This document shows, one piece after another, positions 46,392 to 57,381 of a stretch of 64,000 nt of DNA. The DNA lies in NCBI RefSeq assembly GCF_016545825.1, contig NC_052613.1, forward strand, positions 2,170,001-2,234,000, written 5' to 3'. A program made the translations under genes and the position numbers. The notes under the pieces were generated by a model, which saw only the letters and a program-made list of their open reading frames with translations, was not told where the DNA came from and searched no databases. The stretch is from Eucalyptus grandis. Taxonomy: Eukaryota > Streptophyta > Magnoliopsida > Myrtales > Myrtaceae. Position 1 is the first letter of the stretch. Each line of letters starts with the position of its first letter.

Positions 46392-47320
46392 AATGAAGTA
46401 AAAGTTGGTCTTTGAGAGGTCGATGACCCATTGTCATGCATAATAGTTGGCCTATATGTCAATGTTATTCTAAATGATTTTGAAAGAGGCCCATCTAATC
46501 TATAGTCTCACCTTCGACCAAAAAAAACTATAGTCTTACCAGAGTATCTGCAAAACCAAACATTAACAAGCCCCAAAAAGAAAACACAAGACCCACCCCG
46601 CAAAGATCATGGAAAAAATAAACGCAATATGCAAGAATACTAAATCCTTATATAAAGACTCGTCGCCGAAATTGGTTAACAAACCAATATACAATACTTT
46701 TGCTGAATGTTGAGTATGGTCCTACTAATTTAATTATTGAAAAAATGACGAATTTTGAATCCCCTTTAATGCAGCAAATTGATCTGAAAATGTCCCATTA
46801 GGTTAGCGATTTGTTATCGGTTTTACCTAACTTGTACATCAAGCGCCAAGCTAGCTGTGCCAAGTTCAGTAAGTAAAGGCATTAAACAGTATCCATGTCG
46901 AGTTATTTCTTGTCTTTCTCAAAAGCTCATCTTTTTTGGTACTACAACAGAACTAATTAAATTCACGACTGCCCACTTCCGTAATTTAATCCTCTCTTAG
47001 TTAAAGGGAACTAATTTAATTGCACGATAGCCAGGTCTATATGATGATCATCATCCTTGACGCAGTAAGCCCAACCGATGAAATTCTAAGAAATGTAGTA
47101 TCGTGTGTTATTGTGAGATGAAATTAATATTTTTAGAATAGGAAATAGCCAAATGTTTGGATTTGCTGCGATGTGTCTTCGAAACTGAGGGTGATTTCTC
47201 TATTCATAATGGTATCTTTTTATATTTCTAATCGAGTAAAATCAAGATATAATTCTGTTTTATGTGAGACTTAATTACATAACCTAGCACTACATCTTTC
47301 GTGTTAATTCAATCGTTAAT
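45425..47320. other. Array backbone, no gene
   Basis: Parallel to 8640-9090 and then 20900-22990. Contains a GA run (46052-46075) and a long AT run (46348-46388). No gene. Confidence 0.55.
46348..46388. repeat. (AT)n microsatellite
   Basis: About 20 AT units in a position where other backbone copies have none. Confidence 0.92.
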
Positions 47321-47857
47321 CTTTTAATTTGGCCAATTTAGTCTCAAACATTTTGATAATTTGCCGGTCTAGTCCATCTAGTCAATTTTGACTGGAAATT
47401 GTTGACATAGATGTTGTTGTTCTACATAGCATAATTGGTATTGACATAGACAATTTTATTTTATTTCTTTTCTTTTCCTTCTATTTTTTCCTTTCATAGT
47501 GGCCAACAAGGGTTACAACTCTCGCTAGACCTTACCCAAATTTGAGCAAGAACATTGTAGCCCTCACCAACCATAATAATAAAATAAAATAAAAAAGGAA
47601 AAGAAAAAAAAAAAAAAATAGGAAAAAGAAAATAATAAATAAATAAATAATGCAAAAAAAATAATAAAAAAATTGTCGATGTCAACATCGATGTATCACA
47701 TAAGACAACCAATATCCACATTAAGCAAAATTGACCAAATAGACTAAATTGATAAAACGTCAAAACGTTTTAGACTAAATTGATTAAATTTAAAAATTTA
47801 AAACTAAATTGGTACAAATACAGTGGATTTAGAATTTTTTTTTAGTAATTTTTCCCC
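47320..47857. mobile_element. Mutator-like MITE, related to 54095-54637
   Basis: The right end AGTAATTTTTCCCC and inner words (TAGTC(T/C)ATCTAGTCAATTTTGAC on the left, inverted near 47730 on the right) match the element at 54095. A short run 'gccaacaagggttacaactctcgct' in the middle is shared with it too. The left terminus is degraded, so the boundary is approximate. Confidence 0.6.
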
Positions 47858-47973
47858 ATTTATTGTGTTAACGTTTTCAATACGAACTGAAGAGACAAGA
47901 ATGACTTCAATGGAGATTGTCAATTGTTCTGGCTTTGGCTGGGCCCAATGGTGGAGATATTGAGCACACTTAT

Positions 47974-48912
47974 TGTTAAATTATGTCTCGAGTTTTTTCG
48001 CTGGAAAATAGGAGGAAATAAAAAAAAATGGGCACACGATATACGAATTACTTCTTTCGGAATTATCGCTAAAAGATGTTATCCACGGTGGGCCCAGGTT
48101 TCCTATTTCCTTTGAATTCTTGCACTGCTGAATTCCTTATAGCAACCACTGGGATTCGCCCCAGTGGCCACCCTTCCAACATGGAAGAGGGAGGTGAGGG
48201 GTTCAAATCTCCACATTCTCAGGAGGGATGGGATGGGAACGCGTAAGTTTTAGAAATGGTTTCGACTCCCACGCCCTGCAAGAGGTAAGGCAAAAGTCTG
48301 AGAGTAAGTGTAGAATGGGAATAGAATATGACTGACCAAAAAAAAAATTCTTTATAGCGAGAAGTCCCTGCGCGTGAAGAACTCTTCTTTGGCGTGAAGT
48401 CCACGCACGTAGAGACCGTGAAATACAAATTATGGTGGGCCCAGGTCAAAGTTTGACCTTGGGCCCACACGTATAAAGGGAAAGGTTTCTCTTCGTGCGT
48501 TTCACGGCCGAAAGAAAACCTACGTAGCCGCAAGGATCCAGGAGCCGCGCGAAGCAGTAAGGAGCCGCACATCTGCCGAAGAGAAGCTGGAGATTTCTTT
48601 TTGGCGTGCGACTTGAACGCGTGGTAATTTTGTGCCGTGAGTTTATACCCAATGAGAGTTGTTATTTATACACTTAGGGTTTGGGGTTAAATCTAGGTGC
48701 GGGAAACACTTGAGCGATTGAGCAATTATATACTCTGATTCTCCGATTTTAGTGGATTATTTGATGCTGGCTCTCCCCGTGGACGTAGGTATCGATACTC
48801 GGACCGAACCACGTAAATTTCCAGTGTCCTAATTTTCTCGTTTATTTCTCTGGCGATTTCGCGTTGACATAAATTGCAAGATCCTATCGTTTCCGTTTAT
48901 TATATCCCAACA
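47974..48912 (+). mobile_element. Solo copia LTR with CTTAT TSD, containing a nested SINE
   Basis: Begins TGTTAAATTATG, ends TATCCCAACA; flanks CTTAT at 47969-47973 and 48913-48917. The backbone copy near 54740 is uninterrupted. No PBS, PPT or coding sequence, so it is a solo LTR left by LTR-LTR recombination. About 725 bp remain when the nested SINE is subtracted. Same family, opposite orientation, as the LTR at 14713-15531. Confidence 0.85.
48144..48345 (+). mobile_element. tRNA-derived SINE nested in the solo LTR
   Basis: Carries a B-box-like GGTTCAAATCTCC near 48200 and an A-rich 3' end (GACCAAAAAAAAA). Flanks AATTCCTTATAG (48131-48142) and AATTCTTTATAG (48346-48357) form a 12-bp duplication with one mismatch. 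It inserted after the LTR did. Confidence 0.72.
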
Positions 48913-48917
48913 CTTAT

Positions 48918-49430
48918 GAAGGTGCTCTTGTTTTTGTTTCAAATACATAATCATCAATTTCTTTTTGACAAGTAACCAACAATCGAAACTTGAAATTTTA
49001 CCAAAACAGATGTCTTCTGATTTTTTTTATTTGTCATTGTGCTTTCAATGATCTCAGGAAGAGATTTTCTGCAAATTCTTGACCGCTAACTCGCATGGTC
49101 ATCACGAGGAAGATGAACTCGATGATGGAATAGACCACAAATGGTTGGTCGAATCCAGCAATGACTGTAATTTTGAGGGCAAGGGCAAGGAAACCTCCCA
49201 AAAGTTTGGAAATATGGCTCCATTGTAGACTTAGAGTCAAGAGATGAATGACTATGATCAAACCATGAATTCCACAAAGCCATCTTTCATCAGACTGTAG
49301 GACAGCTCGAATATAGGACGCAATGCAACAAAATAAAAGGTTTAAAAAATTTAATCACTTTACAAGTACAAATTACATATACTGACTAGCATTTTTGGCT
49401 TACTTACAACACTCTTGAATAGATCATTTA
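48918..49430. other. Array backbone, no gene
   Basis: A partial unit with the 'ctgcaaattcttgacc' segment that stops before the exon 1 promoter region, so no peptide gene follows. Confidence 0.55.
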
Positions 49431-49688
49431 CGTTACGTTTGGTAATACTTCTATTCTCATAAATAATTTCTGTCCAGAAATAATTTTTTTCATATCCTTT
49501 CCCGAGAACAAAGAAGTAGTTTCATTTTACTTGTTTTATATTCCAAATCTATTTTCTGATTACTTTTCTATTTTGAAAAATAGAAAATTAGTTGACATTA
49601 CCAAACGAATTTATGTTTTTTTTTTTTTTTTTCTGTTTTGTAGAGCAAAAAAATAGATAGAAAATACATGATGATTACCAAACAGGCC
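49431..49688. mobile_element. Short TIR MITE (TTTGGTAAT ends)
   Basis: Left end CGTTACGTTTGGTAAT, right end ATTACCAAACAGGCC; AT-rich with internal inverted TATTCCAAA/TTTGAAAAATAG words. A relative with decayed ends is at 57592-57847 at the same backbone position, so the insertion predates duplication of that segment. Confidence 0.7.
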
Positions 49689-50417
49689 TTTGGACCTTCT
49701 CTATGGCCTTGTCTTCCTCCTTCTGCTTACCACATGGACATCTTTGAATAGAAAAAAATAAAAACAACAACAACAAATCTTGCCAATTCTCTACCGTTGT
49801 TATTCCATTTCATTCAAAACATTTTCTCCACATGAATATTTAAGAAGAAAACCCAAGAGCTATCTCATTTGTAACGTCCACAAAAACAAACAGGACCGAT
49901 TACTTTTATACTAATTTCTCGTGTTAGTGTTTTCAATATGAGCTGAAGAGAAAACAATGACCTTGGCAGAGGTTGTCGATTGGTTGGGTTTTGCCTGGAC
50001 CGGTTGGTGCAGAGATTGGGGGCACTTCCAAGTGTTCTTGTTCTCGCTCTTTTTCTTATTTCAAATGCACAATCATCGATTTCATTTAGACAATTTAAGC
50101 AACCAACCATCAAAAAAATGAAAATTTACAAAAACAGAAGTCTTTTGATTTATTGATTTATTATTATGCTTTCACTGATCTCATGAAGAGATTTTTTGCA
50201 AATTCTTGACCGCTAGTTTGCGTGGTCATCACGAGGGAGATGAAGTCAATGATGGAATAGACCACTATTTGAGAGATTGACTATAAGTTTGAATTCTGAT
50301 GGGCCACAAATTATGGCTCTATTGTAGACTCGGAGTCAAGAGATGAATGACTATGATCAAACCACGAATTCCACAAAGCCATCTTCCTTGATGGTTTGAA
50401 TGAAGAAGCCCGCTACA

Positions 50418-50426
50418 TTATATATT
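50418..50426 (+). promoter_or_regulatory. TATA box of peptide gene F
   Basis: TTATATATT about 109 bp upstream of the ATG, as in gene C. Confidence 0.55.
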
Positions 50427-50534
50427 CAAGCCGTCCAGTCCTTTAACTTTCAAACTTTGCCTATGATCCATTGCTCATCATCGCCACTCTCATAGTGTGT
50501 TTGCATTGTGATTTTGCACGGTTTGAGAGCTATG

Positions 50535-51053
50535 ATGAAAAAGAAGAGAGTTGAGAGAAAGTGGGTGACAATAGTAGTGGTGGCATATCTGCTCACCATG
50601 GTGGATCTATTGCCTTCACCAACGAGTACCTCTTTGCTTCCTACTCAACATGCTTATGATGATGCCCCCGGTAATATGTATCACCATCATTCTCTTTTCT
50701 TCTTTTTATTTCTTTATGGCAAGAAAGTTCGCATTAGTTAATAATGAACATGTGATTCTTTCTCCAGCTCGATAGACTCACTCTAGGATTTCTCTAAATT
50801 GTGTAATGAAGGTGTAAGCGAAGAAGGCAGGATGGGATCCCCAAGAAAAGCATTAGGTGGTGGGTTCAAATTCAAGGGGCCAATTGGTCTTGATTCCTAC
50901 GTTGATTTTGGGAAGAAGAAGAGGAGGAAAGCAATGGAGTCACGTAGCCTGAGGGCAAGTCCCAACGTGTCTCTGCCCTCACCTCATCGCAATATTCGTC
51001 ACCTCCATGATTCGCCCCCTCGTTGGAGTCACAAACGAACAATCGGCACATAG
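50535..51053 (+). CDS. Small secreted protein, paralogue F (2 exons: 50535-50670, 50812-51053)
   Basis: 125 aa after splicing. Exon 1 has one extra codon (136 nt, an added Asp in QHAYDDAPG): MKKKRVERKW, hydrophobic segment, STSLLPTQH. The intron is 141 bp (donor G|GTAATATG, acceptor AATGAAG|GT, phase 1). Exon 2: KALGGGFKFKGPIGLDSYV, DFGKKKRRK, SRSLRASPNVSLPSP, then a basic His/Arg tail ending at TAG. It is the undamaged counterpart of copy D: the two lie in a segmental duplication that also carries the LysM kinase 5' end about 2.8 kb downstream. Function unknown. Confidence 0.62.
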
Positions 51054-52675
51054 TAAATGTATAACAATTGGGTTGTAGGTCAATCCTACTCTAAATAATA
51101 TTGGTGTAAGGATTTTGTGAGAGTGGTGCTCGCTTATTGTCATAATTTTTTTTTTTATCAATAATTCAAGTGCTATTTTGATTAAAAAAATCGATCATTT
51201 CAATCGGCAATTTAAATGGCCTGAATATCCGACGTGACAATATTTAATATAATCCATCCAACGTGGCTCGCTTGCAAAGTAAATGACGTCACTTATCACA
51301 ACGTTTGCCCCAAATTAACAGATTGGAGCAAAATTGCTTATAATCCTAACCCTAATTCCTCAAATTGGGCGAAAATTACTTTCCGAAATTTGCAACGGAC
51401 AGTAAAATAAGATGACACGGAGTGAGCAAGATATCAAGTTTTCAAAGTGAAGGAATTGTTCTGAGTTTTTCCCTCACCAAGTTTTCATAATAAAGCAAAT
51501 GAACTTACGCATTCTCGATTCTAATGCCAATGAGACCTGCATCGTTTTCTTTCCTTCTTTCTTCCTGCCATTAGTGCCATCATCCTCTGTATCATCTCAT
51601 AATGGTATTTATTAGCAAATCATGCCGAACAAGTGCTTTACTGTGAAACCTCACGATTTGCTTTATTGATGAAGATTTCGAATTTCAAGTTACGAAAGTG
51701 CTGAGGTTTTCTGCAGGCGAGCGAGGATCGCCATTGGTGTGGAGATAGAGAGAATTAGTTTTTCTCTGATGAAAGCGTCACTTTGTCCAGTCCTTTGTTC
51801 ATGTTGGACTTCATATTCTTTATTAAAAATAAAAAAAGTCATGTATTATGAACCATCGAAATAGGTTAGCGAATGCATTGAAGTGATCGATTTTTCACTA
51901 ATGCGGTGTTCAGGTGATTGGAAAAAAGAAGTTATAATATCGAAATGAGTACCCCACAAAAGTTGTAATATTTGTGGTGTCCCTTTTCAGAAAACGAAAT
52001 AAAAGCTGGCCATTGAGAAGCGGATGACCCATTAGCCCCTTATATATGCATCTCAGTTGGGCCTATAGGTCAATCTTACTCCCCATTCAATTTATAGGTT
52101 TTGCTTAAATAACTCCAAAAGCAAACATTCAAGAGCCCAGAAAGAAAACATGAGGACCGGCCCCCAAGATTGTGTAGAAAACAACTACAACCCGCAAGAA
52201 TACCGAATTGGTATATAAAGACCTGTCGCCCGAATTGCTTAACAAACCTATATGCAAGACTCTTATTGAACGCCCAGTATGACCCTACTAGTCTACTAGC
52301 CTGATAAATGAAAACGGAAAATTTTTGAATCAATGTCAAATGCAGCAAATTGATCAGAAAAGGTACCGTTATGTTTGGTTGCCTGTTGTCAGTTTTACCA
52401 AACTTGCACATCAAGTGCCAAGCAAAGGTGCTGCCAAGCAAAATAACTAGAGGCATTAAGCAATGTACATCGCCTCCTAAACAATTAGCTCGTAAGTCCC
52501 GTTAAATTTGGCTCTGTAATGAAATAAATTTGGCTCATTGCGACCCCGAAAATTCTCGTTAAAGATCTCCACATGGCGCCGTGAAACTTCAGCTCTGATA
52601 GAGATTGGCCGCCCTTGTTAGCAATTTGTGGCAATAAAATAGGCTGAGAAAGTCTCATTTTGCCCATTAACTTCC
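51054..52675. other. 3' flank of gene F, array backbone
   Basis: Parallel to 35900-37420 at high similarity. No gene. Confidence 0.6.
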
Positions 52676-53026
52676 ATGAACATCAAGACACGGCTAGCTT
52701 CCACACTGCTAAAAGACGTAGCAATGAAGACACGTATGCTTAAATCTTTTATGTTAATATATTAATCATCATGGCAAAAACGTGACGTATATGAAAGAGA
52801 TGTTTATGGAACGAAGCGCTTGCCGCTACCTCAGATTTTTCCAAGTAATATTGAGAAACGATGCCAGTACCCGGCAGAATTAGACCTCCACCTCCAGTTT
52901 TTGCACCACCTAATCACATTCCATAATATCAAGTCACTGCCAATTCTGACCAATCAGTATCAAGAAGATGGACTGTTGTGCTCAGACTCCCTCCTTGACA
53001 TCCTTGGCCTTCCACGATATGCCTGA
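52676..53026 (+). pseudogene. ORF remnant upstream of the LysM fragment, copy 2
   Basis: A frame of 117 codons starting MNIKTRLASTLLKD, interrupted only by TAA at 52763-52765, where copy 1 reads CAT AAA, and ending after GLPRYA. See 37424-37660. The downstream 68-codon part is open. No domain recognised. Confidence 0.25.
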
Positions 53027-53361
53027 ACAGAACTTAAGCTAAAGGGCATGTCGCTTTCTTCAGAACTTTCTTTAAACACATGTAGCAGTTTGTTCTGTTG
53101 CTAAGAGAGAACACGCACTTGTCACATACAGATTTAACAAGATCAGAAAGATACTGACCCGGTGGAAAAGACAAGGATCCGGCTAAAGGCGCAGCTGAAT
53201 GTTCTTTTATCTATATTTCAAATGGTTTAAAAGGATTGGTCATAATTACAGTACCCTATGTTCTCGTCAGTCATCATCAAAGCAACAAGATGCAAAGCAA
53301 AAGACAGCTCTAGGCTCAAAGGCACATTTTGTTTATTTGCCGATTGGTTCCTTATCAAAGA

Positions 53362-53767
53362 ATGGCTCGTTCGATTAGCAAATTCTTCCCGTCTCTTGCC
53401 TCGCTGATTATTTTTCTCCAGAACTACTCTCTCCCTAAGTGTGTTAGTAAGACAAGCCTTAGGCACTCTTTCCCATGTTCTGAAGCGCCGCCATCGTGCA
53501 ATTCTTACTTGTACCATGTCTCTGGAGGACTTTAATAGAAGAAATAGCCTCCATCTACTCGGTCAACGTGTCAGAAATCAAATCGATAATCCACGGCGCT
53601 AAGCAAAATTATCTGGTATCTGTGCCTCGCACTTGTAGATACCTGAATGGCACCAACAGATACTCCTATGATACTTCTTCCAGAGTACAACCAGACGATT
53701 CATTTGCCAGAGTCAACAATGACAGGTACAGTGGAGAAGCTTATAATGTCATTTGCAAGATGATCTG
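53362..53767 (+). pseudogene. LysM receptor-kinase exon 1 fragment, copy 2
   Basis: Keeps the ATG (MARSISKFF), a signal peptide, PCSEAPPSCNSYLYH, IIHGAKQNYLVSVPRTC (the CxC Cys before TC is now Arg) and DDSFARVNNDRYSG. A one-base loss near 53530 (TCTGGAGGACTTT) separates the N-terminal frame from the LysM frame. The sequence ends at AYNVI, where a short duplicated piece (ATCTGTGCCTTTGCACTTG) and then backbone follow. No kinase part exists in this copy: a truncated segmental duplicate of the 38.9-kb gene. Confidence 0.8.
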
Positions 53768-54094
53768 ATATCTGTGCCTTTGCACTTGTAGATACCTCGT
53801 CGCTAGATATGCTCTATCTATGAGTGTACGCGATTGGCCACTTTTGACTTTGATATATAAACACACTAGAAACGACTCATTTCTTTAATTGGAATGGGAC
53901 AAAAAATGTCGGCTGCAAAATTCATCGGCAGGGGAAGCTTGTCTTCATCCGAGTCATGGCCACCGGCCTACCATCCCAGGTTATCCATCGAGCTCGGTCA
54001 TCGAAAGTCAAAATGATCCTTTGCCCCAGAGCTCTCTCATTTTTTATGTCCGCAAAAACAAACAAGAGTAAGAGTACTCTATACCCATCTCATG

Positions 54095-54637
54095 GGGAAA
54101 ATTATCAAAAAGTCCTAAACCTATTGTATTTGCACTAGTTCAGTCATTAATTTTCATTTTGGCAAATTTAATCTTAAATATTTTAACTTTGACTAGAAAT
54201 TACTGATATGGATATTGATTGTCCTACATGCCATGGGTAGTACTGATATGGATAAATTTTTTTTCCTTCTTTTTTTGCCTTTCATAGTGGACAGCAAGAG
54301 TTATAGCTCTCGCTCGGCCTCACCCAAATCTGAGCGAGAACATCAGAGCCCTCGCCAAAGCTCACCTGCCACAATGAATAAAAACAAAAGAAAAGAAGGA
54401 CAATAGAAAAAGAAAAGAATAAATAAATCAATAATCCAAAAAAAAATTGAAGAAATTATTGATGTTAGTGCCAATATGCCATGTAGGACAACCAACGTCC
54501 ACATCAGACAAAATTGACCAGATAGACTAAATTAGTAAAATGTCAAAATGTTTAGGATTAAATTAACCAAATTGAAAAGTTTAGAACTAAATTAGTACAA
54601 ATGCAATGGGCTTAGAATTTTTTTAGTAATTTTTCCC
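54095..54637. mobile_element. Mutator-like MITE
   Basis: Left end GGGAAAATTATCAAAAAGTC, right end TTAGTAATTTTTCCC, inverted. Inner paired words TTTGACTAGAAATTACTGAT and GGACAACCAACGTCCACATC-like mirror copies. Same family as 17462-18331 and 47320-47857. Flanking duplication degraded. No gene. Confidence 0.7.
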
Positions 54638-54894
54638 ATTTTCGTGTGTTAACGTTTTCAATACAAGCTGAAGAGAAAAGAATGACTTCAGTGGAGATTG
54701 TCGATTGGTCAAGCTTTGGTTGGACCGATTGATGGGGAGATTGAATGCACTTCTGAAGGTTATTACTCTTGCTCTTGTTCTTGTTTCAAATGCATAATCA
54801 TTGATTTCTTTTTGACAAGTAACAAGCCATCGAAACATGAAATTTTACCAAAACAAATGTCTTCCGATTTATTGATTTATCATTGTGCTTTCAA

Positions 54895-57050
54895 TGATCT
54901 TATGAAGATATTTTCTGCAAATTCTTGACCACTAGCTTGTGTGGTCATCACAAAGAAGACGAACTTGATGATGGAATAGACCATTAATGGTTGCTCAAAT
55001 CCGGCGATGACTGTAATTTTGAGGGCATGGACGAGGAAGCCTCCCAAAAGTTCAAATGGGCCATGATGTATTGGAAATATGGCTCTTGTTCTTGTTGCAA
55101 ATGCATAATCATCGATTTCTTTTTGACAAGTCAAATAAGCAACCATCAAAACATGAAATTTTACCAAAACTAATATCTTCTGATTTATTGATTTATCATT
55201 GTGCTTTCAATGATCTCATGAAGAGATTTTCCACAAATTCTTGACCACTAGCTTGCATGGTCATCACGAGGAAGATGAATCCGATGATGGAATAGACCAC
55301 AAATGGTTGCTCGAATCCGGCAACGAATGTAATTTTGAGGGCAAGGACAAGGAAGCCTCCCAAAAGTTCAGACATGGCATGATACATTGGAAATATGGCT
55401 CTTGTTCTTGTTTTAAATGCATAATCAGCCATTTATTTTTGATAAGTTAAGTAACCAGCCATAAATTTTACCAAAACAGATGTCTTTTGATTTATTGATT
55501 TATCATTGTGCTTTCAATGATCTCATTGTTGGCTGGGTCCGCCTCTTTTGTGGGGCCCAGCTAACGTTAAAAAGAAAGAAATAAAAAGAAGAGAAGAAAA
55601 GTGAAAAAGCAAGTGAAAAAAGAAACATAAGGCTTCATGCGTGTGTCGGCAAGTGAGGAGAGAGAAGAGAAAGTGTGCCTGAAAAGTGAAGTGCAGAGGA
55701 GAGAAAGGGCCAAATCTGTGTGGCCCCAAACGTGTTATTGGAGAAGAGGAAAAAAAAAGGGCCAAGTCTGTGTGGCCCCAATTTGAAGGCCAAACGTTAA
55801 CAGCATTGAATCAAATTTGAGTATGTTCGTTGAGAACTACCTCCTAATTCTCTAATTATAGTTAGGGTTTTCTTGATCTTAATTTATTTATCTACTATGT
55901 GGCGAGAAAATATGGTTGTAATACTAATGTTGAGCCTCTAGTGTATGATTAAAGAAGAATATCTTGTGTATCCTACTATTGTTGGTGATTAGTGGATGTT
56001 TTTGGGTTGTTTGTGGTTTTCTTCTCATTGGGTTTTCTACTTTGAATCTTTGGTGTTATTACTTGTTTTGTCTACTTATCATTTTGGCATTATACTTGCA
56101 TATTGTGAGATTATATATTGTTTATTGTTGTTGGGGGTTAAGAAAATTTCGGTTGATGTAGTTTCAGCAGAAAAATTGATCCTGAATTGGGTTTAATTCG
56201 TGATGAATTGTGTTTTTGGGTTCTCCCCAACACTCATGAAGAAATCTTCTGCAAATTCTCAACCACAAACTTGCGTGATCATCATGAGAAAGATGAACTT
56301 GATGATGGAATAGACCACAAATGGTTGATCGAATTCGTCAATGACTATAATTTTGAGGGCAAAGATGAGGAAGCCTCACAAAATTTTGGATGGGCCACGA
56401 TACATTGGAAATATGGCTCTTGTTCTTATTTCAAATGCATAATCATCAATTTCTTTTTAACAAGTAACCAGCCATCAAAACATGAAATTTTACCAAAACA
56501 AACGTCTTCTGATTTATTGATTTATCATTGTGCTTTCAATGATCTCATGAAGAGATTTTTCTGCAAATTCTTGACCGCTAGCTTGTGTGGTCATTACAAG
56601 GAAGATGTACCCAATGATGGAATAGACCACAAATGGTTGCTCAAATCCGGCGATGACCATAATTTTGAGGGCAAGGATGAGGAAACCTCCCAAAAGTTCA
56701 TATGGGCCACGATACATTGGAAATATGGCTCTTGTTCTTGTTTCAAATGCATAATCATTGATATCTTTTTGACAAGTTAAGTTACAAGCCATCGAAACAA
56801 GAAATTTTACCAAAACATGTCTTCTGATTTATTAATTTATCATTGTGCTTTCAGTGATCTCATGAAGAGATTTTCTACAAATTCTTGACCGCTAACTTGC
56901 GTGGTCATCATGAGGAAGATGAACTCGATGACGGAATGGACTACAAATGATTGCTTGAATCCGACGACAATTGTAATTTTGAGGGCAAGGACGAGGAAGC
57001 CTCCCAAAAGTTCAGATGGGCCACGATACATTGGAAATATGGCTCTATTG
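54895..57050. repeat. ~312-bp tandem repeat, five units, interrupted by a solo LTR
   Basis: The segment from TGATCTCATGAAGA through GACCACAAATGG, TTTTGAGGGCAAGG and ATTTTACCAAAAC is repeated with starts near 54895, 55211, 55519 (interrupted, continuing at 56233), 56540 and 56854. Each is a copy of the piece that lies upstream of the peptide promoter in other units. One frame stays open across two units (56187-56780). Confidence 0.85.
55527..56232 (+). mobile_element. Solo LTR with CTCAT TSD
   Basis: Begins TGTTGGCTGGG, ends CTCCCCAACA; flanks CTCAT at 55522-55526 and 56233-56237; it splits one unit of the 312-bp repeat. 706 bp, no coding sequence. It contains GTGTGGCCCC words twice. Orientation is set from the TGTTGG...CCAACA convention and is not otherwise proven. 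Confidence 0.85.
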
Positions 57051-57381
57051 TGTTGGGGTTTATACCAAATCAGTTGTAGAAGGGGTAGATAGTCAATTTA
57101 TAAGTGTGAAAGAAAGCCTCACCTTTTGAGCTAGCTTTCTAGGTGAGAAAGGCCCAAAACCACTCGACACTAGTATCAGAGCTCAAGTTACTAACAAGTC
57201 TACAGTCACTTAAAGAGAATTGTTGAGACCCCCGACCTAAGTCCGACGTGTAAGGGGGAGATTGTTAAAATTTATCTCATATCGATTATGGAATGAGCAT
57301 GTAGTCAGTTTATAAGTGCGAGAAAAAGTCTTACCCCTTGAGCTAGCTTTCGGGGTGAGAGAGGCCTAAGATCACCCAACA
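57051..57381 (+). mobile_element. TRIM (terminal-repeat retrotransposon in miniature)
   Basis: Two 119-bp terminal repeats (57051-57169 and 57263-57381) start TGTT and end ACA, sharing 'gagctagctttc' and 'ggtgagaaaggcc'-type words. Between them is a PBS (CTAGTATCAGAGC, near the tRNA-iMet type) right after the first repeat and a polypurine tract AAGGGGGAG just before the second. 331 bp in total with no coding capacity. Flanks TATTG and CATTA are a degraded 5-bp duplication. It depends on other retroelements for movement. Confidence 0.85.

Noticed and set aside
6901..51053. Exon 2 frames of the peptide family as independent genes starting at MCN-type codons
   Set aside because: They have no ATG at that position (TTG/GTG), and the region before the AAG acceptor has intron character. 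Spliced with exon 1 they form one protein.
54895..57050. CRISPR-like array
   Set aside because: Repeat units are about 312 bp, diverged and contiguous, in plant DNA; there are no short identical repeats with unique spacers.
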